From CAZPMT01 sp964587655 (GTDB lineage Bacteria; Hydrogenedentota; Hydrogenedentia; Hydrogenedentales; SLHB01): a stretch of 64,000 nucleotides of DNA. The notes beneath the pieces were generated by a model. It ran no database searches and was not told where the DNA came from. It saw nothing but the letters and a program-made list of their open reading frames with translations. Location of the stretch: positions 27,893 through 91,892 of the forward strand of contig CAZPMT010000008.1 in NCBI GenBank assembly GCA_964587655.1, given 5' to 3'. The position numbers were made by a program, and so were the translations under genes. Every line of letters starts with the position of its first letter. Within the stretch, counting starts at the first letter, position 1. Below, piece by piece: positions 57,349-64,000 of this stretch.

Positions 57349-60303
57349 ATGCGAGAACGCCTGTTTTTGTTGTTCGCCATTCTGACGGTGTTGCGATGTC
57401 AGGCAATGCACGCGGAAGACTTGGCGGCGCCGCCGCCGTTGCCGATTACGGCGTCTTCGGTCTACCCGGAAGGATTTCCGCCGGAGCTTGCATTCGACGG
57501 TCTTCCACAAACGCGTTGGGCGAGTAATGTCGGCCAGGGGGATCAATGGCTGCAAATCGATTTCGGCAGGACCATCCGATTTCAGAGCCTTTCGATCACG
57601 TGGGAAGCGGCGTATGCGGTGAACTACGAAGTACAGCTATCGAACGATGGCGCGGATTGGAGGACAATCGCGTCGCGCGCCGATGGCAAAGGGGGAAAGG
57701 AAGACCTGACGAACCTGCATGGGGAAGGACGATGGTTGCGCATCCTCTGTCACAAGCTGACCGTGTTCCCGCTCTATTCAATTTGGGAGATCTCTTTTCC
57801 GGAACCCAAACCGGCGGCGGCATTGAGCGAAGTCAGAGCGCGTATGGAGGCGGTGCGACTCGAAGCGACGCGCGCCGCACGTCAACACTTTCGGGATGCC
57901 CTGAGCGCCCTCACCGGTGGAGTCGTCTTCGCGACGCGTCCGATGTATGCCGATGGACATTGGTACGCGAATATCAGCTACTTCGTGCAAGACGCCAATC
58001 TGAAGACGTACGCCCAAGGGGGCGGGCTCTACAAGTACGATTTGGGGTCGGATACGCTCACGACGCTCATCGAAGATCCGGAAGGAACCATCCGCGACCC
58101 GGCGGTGCATTACGACGGGCGAACGATTGTGTTCTCGTGGCGCAAAGGAGGCACGGACCAGTTTCACCTTTACAGCATAAATGCGGATGGCAGCGCGTTG
58201 GGGCAACTGACATTCGGCGAGTACGACGATATCGAACCGGCATGGTTGCCCGATGGCGGGATCGTGTTCGTGTCGAGCCGCTGCCGGCGGTGGGTGAATT
58301 GCTGGCTGACGCAAGTCGCCGTCGTGCACCGGTGCGACGCGGACGGCAAACATATCGTTCCTTTATCGGCCAATCTCGAACATGACAACACGCCTTGGCC
58401 CATGCCCGACGGTCGCATCTTGTACACCCGTTGGGAGTATGTGGACCGCAGCCAGGTCGACTACCATCACCTCTGGACGATGAACCCCGACGGCACGGCG
58501 CAGCAGGTCTATTTCGGCAACATGCACCCCGGCGGCGTGTTCATCGATGCCAAAGCCGTACCCGGCACGGACGACGTCGTGTTCATCAACTCGCCGGGAC
58601 ACGGCCTCCAGGAGCATGCCGGGCGCGTCGCTCTGGTCAACTGCAAGCGCGGGCCGGACGAACTGGCGTCCATCCGCAACATTAGCGGCGACGGATTCCG
58701 AGATCCCTGTCCGATCGCGCAAGATGTGTTCTTAGCCGCGCAAGGCAAGCGCGTTGTGCTCTTGGACGCTAACGGCGCCGTCGAAACGCTGTTCAAGCTG
58801 CCCGATACGTCTCCGCTCCTGGTTCACGAGCCGCGTCCCTTGTGGCAACATGCCCGCGAACGCGTCGTTCCGCAACACGTGGACTACACCAAGGAGACCG
58901 GGCGGCTAATCCTCACCGATGTGTATGCCGGGCGCAACATGCAGGGCGTGGCGCGCGGCGACATCAAGAAACTCCTCGTGCTCGAATTGCTTCCGAAACC
59001 CGTCAACTACACGGGCGGAATGGATCCGCTGACCTACGGAGGTTCGTTCTCTCTGGAACGGGTGTTGGGGACGGTTCCCGTCGAAGACGACGGTTCCGCG
59101 TACATGGAATTGCCGGCCGGCCGCGCCCTGTTTTTCGTTGCGCTCGACGAGCGAGGCGACTCCGTCAAACGCATGCAAAGTTTTTGCACGGTCATGCCTG
59201 GCGAGACGGCCAGTTGCCTCGGCTGTCATGAATCGCGCACCACTTCGGGCCGCAACACGCCTCGTCCGAAAGCCCTGGCGCATCCGCCTCGGGCGGTCGA
59301 GCCTGTGTCCGGCGTCCCAGACGTGTTCGATTTTCCGCGCGACGTCCAGCCGATCCTCGACAAGCATTGCGTCGCGTGTCACGACTACGACGCACATCCC
59401 GAGAGTCCCGAGGGGCCGCGCGCCGGCAAAGTAATCCTCACGGGCGACCACGGACCCATGTTCTCGCACAGTTACGTTGCGTTGACCGTGCTTCGCCAGT
59501 TCGTCGACGGACGCGATCAGCCGAGGAGCAACCTTCCGCCCCGCAGCATCGGCAGCGGCGCAAGTCCGCTCATGCACAAGATACGAGGTGGCCATCATGA
59601 CGTGCGAATGTCCGACCGCGAGATCGACATGATTCGCTTGTGGATCGAGACCGGCGCGCCGTATCCGGGCACGTATGCCGCGCTTGGAGGCGGTTGCATC
59701 GGTGGCTATTATGCGAACACGCCCATGGAATTCGATACGGATTGGCCGGAATCCAAAGCCGCCGCTGACGTTATTGAGCGGCGTTGTGCGGGCTGCCACG
59801 TCAATGAGCGGAACCTCCCGCGCAACCTTTCGGACGAAGCCGGGCTTTCTTTCTGGAGGCCGGAATGGAGCGATCCGCGACTGTTGCGTTCCCGGCATCT
59901 GGTCTTCAACCTGAGCCGGCCCGAGAAGTCGCTCATTCTCCTGGCGCCGCTCGCCGCCGATGCGGGAGGCTTCGGCTTGTGTCAGGCTCAAGACCAAACC
60001 GGCAAGACGGAGTCAGCAGGCGGCGCCTCGATGCCCGTGTTCAGTGCGGTGTCCGATCCCGATTACCAGAAACTGCTGGCCATGTGCGTGGCAGGAAAAG
60101 AACGCCTCGAAACGATCAAACGGTTCGACATGCCCGGATTTCGTCCGCCGTTTCCTTACATCCGCGAAATGAAGCGATATGGCGTCATTGCCGCCGACCT
60201 GCCGCCCGACGGTTTGCTGGACGTCTATGAAACCGACCGTGCGTATTGGCGCTCGTTCGAACAATCCGTCGCGCTGAAACATCCCGCGTACGCGCTCGAA
60301 TAG
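57349..60303 (+). CDS. Secreted F5/8C-domain, TolB-propeller, three-heme cytochrome (HZS-alpha-like)
   Basis: The 984-residue protein has a signal peptide (LFLLFAILTVLRCQAMHA), then an F5/8-type C (discoidin) sugar-binding domain (PPELAFDGLPQTRWASN...QWLQIDFG, residues about 40-150), a TolB/PD40-like propeller (about 230-470; HLYSINADGSALGQLTFGEYDDIEPAWLPDG), and three c-type heme motifs at CLGCH 623, CVACH 674 and CAGCH 813. It is a sister of the gene at 49581: both share PD40-like blocks, a VMPGE...CLGCHE...FPRDVQPILDKHC layout. The F5/8C domain replaces LamG. Role: probably redox chemistry on a cell-surface glycan-related substrate. Confidence 0.78.
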   Translation: MRERLFLLFAILTVLRCQAMHAEDLAAPPPLPITASSVYPEGFPPELAFDGLPQTRWASNVGQGDQWLQIDFGRTIRFQSLSITWEAAYAVNYEVQLSNDGADWRTIASRADGKGGKEDLTNLHGEGRWLRILCHKLTVFPLYSIWEISFPEPKPAAALSEVRARMEAVRLEATRAARQHFRDALSALTGGVVFATRPMYADGHWYANISYFVQDANLKTYAQGGGLYKYDLGSDTLTTLIEDPEGTIRDPAVHYDGRTIVFSWRKGGTDQFHLYSINADGSALGQLTFGEYDDIEPAWLPDGGIVFVSSRCRRWVNCWLTQVAVVHRCDADGKHIVPLSANLEHDNTPWPMPDGRILYTRWEYVDRSQVDYHHLWTMNPDGTAQQVYFGNMHPGGVFIDAKAVPGTDDVVFINSPGHGLQEHAGRVALVNCKRGPDELASIRNISGDGFRDPCPIAQDVFLAAQGKRVVLLDANGAVETLFKLPDTSPLLVHEPRPLWQHARERVVPQHVDYTKETGRLILTDVYAGRNMQGVARGDIKKLLVLELLPKPVNYTGGMDPLTYGGSFSLERVLGTVPVEDDGSAYMELPAGRALFFVALDERGDSVKRMQSFCTVMPGETASCLGCHESRTTSGRNTPRPKALAHPPRAVEPVSGVPDVFDFPRDVQPILDKHCVACHDYDAHPESPEGPRAGKVILTGDHGPMFSHSYVALTVLRQFVDGRDQPRSNLPPRSIGSGASPLMHKIRGGHHDVRMSDREIDMIRLWIETGAPYPGTYAALGGGCIGGYYANTPMEFDTDWPESKAAADVIERRCAGCHVNERNLPRNLSDEAGLSFWRPEWSDPRLLRSRHLVFNLSRPEKSLILLAPLAADAGGFGLCQAQDQTGKTESAGGASMPVFSAVSDPDYQKLLAMCVAGKERLETIKRFDMPGFRPPFPYIREMKRYGVIAADLPPDGLLDVYETDRAYWRSFEQSVALKHPAYALE

Positions 60304-60339
60304 CGATATGCGGCGCATTGTCAAAGAACTCGACCGGCC

Positions 60340-60700
60340 TCTAAGCGCCTGGGCTCCGAATAACGCGACGAACTCAACTTCCGAATCCAGATTTCACCGC
60401 GTTTGGAATGCTCGCCGAGGACCTCGATGTGAAGCGTGCGCTTGCTCGCGGGGCCCTCAGCCGTCACGCGGGCCGAAACGTTTCCCGCGCCGTCGAAGGT
60501 TCAGATCTCGTACGTCGACGCCCGCTGTCACCCGTTCCTGCCGCATTCATAAGCTGGGCCAGTTCCTGCATCCGCTCCAGGTTGGCGCCTGAAATCAATC
60601 CATCACGGTCCGGCGGGACGTTGAGCAGGTAGTTGGCGTTACGCTCATTACACCGTTTGAGCATCGCCGGGAATCTGGCGCGCGCCGTTGCCTGACACGC
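60340..60700 (-). pseudogene. Remnant of a GH29 alpha-L-fucosidase C-terminus
   Basis: On the minus strand a short frame reads CNERNANYLLNVPPDRDGLIS then GANLERMQELAQLMNAAG, the characteristic end of the alpha-L-fucosidase catalytic barrel. After about 60517 the homology resumes in another frame (TFDGAGNVSARVTAEG and IEVLGEHSKRGEIWIRKL), so there is a frameshift, and nothing of the N-terminal catalytic part is left. Its left portion overlaps the duplicated promoter region of the next gene. It is likely not functional. Confidence 0.6.
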
Positions 60701-60716
60701 GTCTTCATGCTATCCT
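60688..60716 (+). promoter_or_regulatory. Candidate promoter of the first S74 protein
   Basis: TTGCCT (60688-60693), 17 bases, TATCCT (60711-60716). The same pair is preserved in the duplicated copy at 62662-62690. AAAGGAGAAG before the ATG is a strong ribosome binding site. Confidence 0.5.
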
Positions 60717-60779
60717 GGACGGGCATAGCGAGATGGGCTATATGTCTTCACATCTATCGGGATAAAGGAGAAGAGACTC

Positions 60780-62432
60780 ATGAAACGCGCAAATTGGGTA
60801 CTGGCTTTGTGTGCGGTATGCGGGATTATCCTCGCGGGAACGGCGGCGGCCGTAGAGACCTACTGGGAATTGGACGGGAACGCGGCGGCGGGCTGGCTGG
60901 GCACGACGAACGCGAACCCAGTGACATTGAAAGTGAACAACACGGTGGGGTGGCGCCTGTTGAAGTCGACGGGTACGCCGAATGTGGTTGGCGGGTATAG
61001 CGGGAACACGGTTTCGGCCATCGAGGGTGCCATGATCGGCGGGGGGGGTTACGGCACGAATCCAAACAAGGTGACGGGCGCGTTCGGGACGGTAGCCGGC
61101 GGGGTGAAGAACATCGCCGGTGACAGGGCGGCCATTGGCGGCGGAACATCGAACACCGCCAGCGGCATACGCTCGGCCATCGGCGGCGGGTACAACAATC
61201 TGGCGTCGGGCTCGTATGCCGCGGTAGGCGGGGGATGGCTGAATCAGGCCACGGCGGACTACGCCACGGTCTCCGGCGGCGGTCCCTTGGACCCCTATTC
61301 CCCCTGGCCGATCAATAACCGGGCTGTCGACGAGTACTGCACGGTGGGCGGCGGCGGGGGCAACTTGGCCGGGAGCCCCGACCCCGATCCGCCCTACGCG
61401 CGCTACGCCACGGTGGGCGGCGGCGGGGCCAATTGGGCCGGCACGGAGTATGCCACGGTGGGCGGCGGCCAGGGCAATAACGCCTTTGGGTCTTCTGCCA
61501 CAGTGGGCGGCGGCTGGGCCAATTGGGCCGGCGCGGAGTATGCCACGGTGGCCGGCGGCTCCTCGAACACCTCCAGCGGGTCTTCTGCCACGGTGGGCGG
61601 CGGCGCGGGCAATAGCGCCTGGGATTTTGCCACTGTGGGTGGCGGCGGGAACAACGCCGCCAGCGGGTTTTCTGCCACGGTGGGCGGCGGCGAGAACAAC
61701 ACCGCCAGCGGGCAGTGTGCCACGGTGGGCGGCGGCGAGAGCAACGCCGCCAGCTCGTATTGTGCCACGGTGGGCGGCGGGATCAACAACAGCGCCAGCG
61801 CGTATCATGCCACGGTGCCCGGCGGCGCCTATTGTCTTGCCGGGGGCGACTACAGTCTTGCGGCGGGCAATCACGCGAGAACGACTACCGCGGGCACCTT
61901 CGTTTGGGCCGATTCGACCAACGCCGACTTTGATTTCAACGTCGCCAATGCGTTTGGAGTTCGCGCCACCGGGGGCGCGACATTTTTCAGCAACAGCGCC
62001 CTCTCCACGGGTGTGTCCCTTGCCGCGGGCGGCGGAAGCTGGACCAGCGTCAGCGACCGCAACGTCAAAGACAACGTGTCCCCAGTCGTTCCCGAAGCCG
62101 TGCTCGACAAAGTGGCGGCGCTACCCATCAGCACCTGGAACTACGAGAGCCAGGACCCGTCCATCCGCCACATGGGGCCCATGGCGCAGGACATGTACGC
62201 GGCATTTGGACTGGGCGAAAGCGATACCGGGATCGACACGATCGACGCCGACGGCGTGGCCTTGGCGGCCATACAAGGCCTCAACCAGAGACTCGCGGCG
62301 CAGAATCAGAGACTCGCGGCGCAGAACGACGAAATCGAGCGCCTCAACCAGAGGCTCGCGGAAATGCAGTGCCTCAAGAACGAGGTGGCGGAACTCAAAG
62401 CGCTGGTGAAGACCGTGGCCCAAGTCCACTAA
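60780..62432 (+). CDS. Secreted YadA-head-like repeat protein with S74 intramolecular chaperone
   Basis: The 550-residue protein has a signal peptide (LALCAVCGIILAGTAAA), a start block YWELDGNAAAGWLGTTNANPVTLKVNN, then about 300 residues of 14-16-residue repeats of the ATVGGGxxNxASG kind, the YadA/Hia-type head fold. Near the end ISTWNYESQDPSIRHMGPMAQDMYAAFGL with SDRNVKDNV is the S74 intramolecular chaperone that cleaves itself after trimerisation, followed by a coiled-coil tail (QRLAAQNQ repeats). These are trimeric fibre-like surface proteins. A paralogue follows with the same promoter. Confidence 0.85.
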   Translation: MKRANWVLALCAVCGIILAGTAAAVETYWELDGNAAAGWLGTTNANPVTLKVNNTVGWRLLKSTGTPNVVGGYSGNTVSAIEGAMIGGGGYGTNPNKVTGAFGTVAGGVKNIAGDRAAIGGGTSNTASGIRSAIGGGYNNLASGSYAAVGGGWLNQATADYATVSGGGPLDPYSPWPINNRAVDEYCTVGGGGGNLAGSPDPDPPYARYATVGGGGANWAGTEYATVGGGQGNNAFGSSATVGGGWANWAGAEYATVAGGSSNTSSGSSATVGGGAGNSAWDFATVGGGGNNAASGFSATVGGGENNTASGQCATVGGGESNAASSYCATVGGGINNSASAYHATVPGGAYCLAGGDYSLAAGNHARTTTAGTFVWADSTNADFDFNVANAFGVRATGGATFFSNSALSTGVSLAAGGGSWTSVSDRNVKDNVSPVVPEAVLDKVAALPISTWNYESQDPSIRHMGPMAQDMYAAFGLGESDTGIDTIDADGVALAAIQGLNQRLAAQNQRLAAQNDEIERLNQRLAEMQCLKNEVAELKALVKTVAQVH

Positions 62433-62510
62433 TCTGGACTTTTCACACTCCCCACGCCACTTGCGCGAAACACAAAGGAGAGACACGCTCTAGACAACTG
62501 AAGATAAAAA

Positions 62511-62616
62511 CACAGTGTCATTGCGAACGAAGTGAAGCAATCTCGGCCATTCGTCAGAAGAAGTATGCCTCTAGAGGTTTCGGAGATTGCTTCACTTCGT
62601 TCGCAATGACACTGTG
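62511..62616. repeat. MITE-like inverted repeat, second copy
   Basis: 34-base arms 62511-62544 and 62583-62616 are perfectly complementary. The arms differ from the copy at 49357 by two substitutions (CGAACGAAGTG versus CGAGCGAAGCG), each with a compensating change in the other arm, which suggests selection on, or copying through, the hairpin. Confidence 0.8.
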
Positions 62617-62661
62617 AGAAGTTAGGGCTGCCGGGAATCGCCGGGAATCTGGCGCGCGCCG

Positions 62662-62690
62662 TTGCCTGACACGCTTCTTCATGGTATCCT
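62662..62690 (+). promoter_or_regulatory. Candidate promoter of the second S74-type paralogue
   Basis: TTGCCT (62662-62667), 17 bases, TATCCT (62685-62690), matching the copy before 60780. Confidence 0.5.
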
Positions 62691-62753
62691 GGGCGGGCAT
62701 GGTAAAATGGGCGATATGTCTTCACATCTATCGAGATAAAGGAGAAGAGACTC

Positions 62754-64000
62754 ATGAAACGCGCAAATTGGGTACTAGCTTTGTGTACGGTATGCGGGAT
62801 CATCCTTGCGGGAACGGCGGCGGCCGTCGAGACGTACTGGGAACTGAACGGGAACGCGGCGGCGGGCTGGCTGGGCACGACGAACGTGAACCCACTGACA
62901 TTGAAGGTGAACAACACAGTGGGCTGGCGGCTGTTGAAGTCCACCGGTACGCCGAACGTGGTTGGCGGGTATGGCGGGAACACGGTCTCGGCAATCGAGG
63001 GCGCTATGATCGGCGGGGGCGGCTACGGAATCTATGGGAACCGCGTGACGGGCAATTTCGGGACAGTGTCCGGCGGGGTAAACAACAGCGCGGGTGACAG
63101 GGCGGCCATTGGTGGCGGGACATCGAACACCGCCAGCGGGATACGCTCGGCCATCGGCGGCGGGTACAACAATCTGGCGTCGGGCTCCTATGCCGTGATC
63201 GGCGGCGGCGAGAGCGATAGCGCCAGCGGGAATTATGCCACGATGGGCGGCGGTTGGTACAACGCAGCCAGCGGGAATAATGCCACGGTGGGCGGCGGCG
63301 CGGGCAATAGCGGTAGCGGGTCTGCTGCCACGGTGGGCGGCGGCTGGAACAATAGCGCCAGCGGGAATTGGGCCACGGTGGGCGGCGGCAGGCTCAACGT
63401 CGCCAGCGTGTTTTATGCCACGGTGGGCGGCGGCGAGAGCAATAGCGCCAGCGGGAATAATGCCACGGTGGGCGGCGGCCTCGGGAACACCGCCACTGCG
63501 CAGTACGCCACGGTGGGCGGCGGCGACTTGAACACCGCCAACGGGAGTTGGGCCACGGTGGGCGGCGGCTATGGCCACACCGTCAGCGGGAGTTGGGCCA
63601 CGGTGGGCGGCGGCAACAACAACACTGCCAGCGTTCAATATGCCACGGTGGGCGGCGGCTTCAACAACACCGCCAGCGGGGCCGTTGCCACGGTGGGCGG
63701 CCGCATGGACAACGCCGCCAGCGGGACCTATGCCACGGCAGGCGGGGGCGACGTGAACCCCGCCCGCGGGTACCCCGCGGATGCGCCCACCCGGCCGGCT
63801 GGTAGGGCTGTCGGGCTCCCCCGGCCACGGTACTCTCGCAACCATTGTTCCGGACGCCCGGCATTTGGCCGCCGCAGCACCGTGGCGCGGTGCTCGTCCA
63901 GCTCGCGGAGCACGACACTGGTGGCCGGGTCGGCCAGGGAGTCGGGCAGCTGGTCGGACTGGGTCGCCACCACCACCGGCTTCTCCCGGCCCGCCAGCTC
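62754..64000 (+). CDS. Second YadA-head-like repeat paralogue, 3' end beyond window (and possibly chimeric)
   Basis: The frame starts MKRANWVLALCTVCGIILAG, nearly identical to the first paralogue, and continues with at least 17 GGG...N.ASG repeats to about 63755. It is open to the window edge, so the S74 end would lie outside. After residue about 335 the repeat pattern breaks (GGGDVNPARGYPADAPTRPAG) and the remaining 240 bases have a much higher G+C and no repeats. Either the gene is fused to foreign DNA or the assembly is chimeric here. The head region itself is certain. Confidence 0.78.
   Translation, partial: MKRANWVLALCTVCGIILAGTAAAVETYWELNGNAAAGWLGTTNVNPLTLKVNNTVGWRLLKSTGTPNVVGGYGGNTVSAIEGAMIGGGGYGIYGNRVTGNFGTVSGGVNNSAGDRAAIGGGTSNTASGIRSAIGGGYNNLASGSYAVIGGGESDSASGNYATMGGGWYNAASGNNATVGGGAGNSGSGSAATVGGGWNNSASGNWATVGGGRLNVASVFYATVGGGESNSASGNNATVGGGLGNTATAQYATVGGGDLNTANGSWATVGGGYGHTVSGSWATVGGGNNNTASVQYATVGGGFNNTASGAVATVGGRMDNAASGTYATAGGGDVNPARGYPADAPTRPAGRAVGLPRPRYSRNHCSGRPAFGRRSTVARCSSSSRSTTLVAGSARESGSWSDWVATTTGFSRPAS
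63770..64000 (-). other. High-GC segment at the right edge, possible chimeric or foreign sequence
   Basis: The last 230 bases are unlike the rest: very GC-rich, and on the minus strand they read from the window edge as an open frame with protein-like text (VVVATQSDQLPDSLADPATSVVLRELDEH and RRPNAGRPEQWLREYRG). I do not recognise the family. The base use looks actinobacterial. This is probably a mis-join or the end of an unrelated gene; it may also be a real insertion. Confidence 0.4.

Larger units (their letters stand above)
60304..60779. other. Intergenic region with decayed fucosidase and promoter
   Basis: About 476 bases with no intact gene; it holds the fucosidase remnant (60340-60700, minus) and the promoter of the next gene (60688-60716). 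The segment from about 60664 to 60779 is repeated, about 90% identical, at 62640-62753. Confidence 0.6.
62433..62753. other. Intergenic region between the two paralogues
   Basis: About 321 bases with no gene; it holds a MITE-like inverted repeat (62511-62616) and the duplicated promoter segment (62640-62753). Confidence 0.6.

Noticed and set aside
61390..61830. Tandem direct repeats that look like a CRISPR or minisatellite
   Set aside because: They are in-frame coding repeats of the YadA-type head; repeat length and spacing vary and no spacers or cas genes occur.

Overview
The window reads as chromosomal DNA of a GC-rich bacterium with secreted, polysaccharide-degrading and heme-rich lifestyle genes. 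Secreted proteins with LamG or F5/8C domains joined to TolB-like propellers and c-type heme motifs, an alpha-rhamnosidase-like enzyme, sialidase-type and deacetylase genes, many Gfo/Idh, UroD and AKR-type genes, and repeated small palindromes together suggest a Planctomycetota/Hydrogenedentota-like lineage. That placement is inference from gene content only; no rRNA, tRNA or marker phylogeny is available here.

Layout. 1-1319: a diheme peroxidase-like gene cut by the left edge. 1587-2382: an MNT/HEPN toxin-antitoxin pair. 2458-5581: pyrimidine genes pyrD, pyrF and pyrE, with an AT-rich methyltransferase fused in between pyrF and pyrE. 5927-7878: a PHP phosphoesterase overlapping a family 4 glycosidase. 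7966-9582: a HEAT-repeat secreted protein and acylphosphatase. 9604-14094: methyltransferase, esterase, sialidase, acetylxylan esterase and a GDSL hydrolase cut off at its catalytic motif. 14357-18366: zinc-ribbon protein, STN-like secreted protein, aldo/keto reductase and Gfo/Idh oxidoreductase. 18385-22901: a spermidine-synthase-like fusion, purN and a pterin-binding methyltransferase. 22940-31790: two very large secreted glycoside-active proteins, UroD-family protein and RlmI-like methyltransferase. 31768-33157: a block of PIN, antitoxin-like and MNT genes. 33320-38347: an operon sat - phosphodiesterase - degenerate APS kinase - glycosyltransferase - two DUF488 genes. 38605-45328: CoA transferase, propeller protein, mazEF, carbon-nitrogen hydrolase and porin. 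46023-60303: a heme-sensing hybrid histidine kinase, two multidomain secreted cytochromes, a two-module glycosidase and a flavodoxin-like reductase. 60340-64000: a fucosidase remnant, then two tandem paralogues with YadA-head-like repeats, the first ending in an S74 chaperone; the second runs into a sequence of quite different composition at the right edge.

The most unusual signal is two families of 29-base palindromes that sit inside protein-coding genes and are translated through without breaking the frame. Family A (arms CACAGTTTGTC / GACAAACTGTG) has four copies; family B (arms CGCCCGTAT / ATACGGGCG) also has four. Five of the eight are inside the single histidine-kinase gene, all in linkers, loops or tails. 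This recalls Rickettsia palindromic elements but with unrelated sequence. Larger MITE-like inverted repeats (32-34 base arms) occur between genes. A second notable item is the sulfate-activation operon whose APS-kinase-like protein has lost its P-loop.
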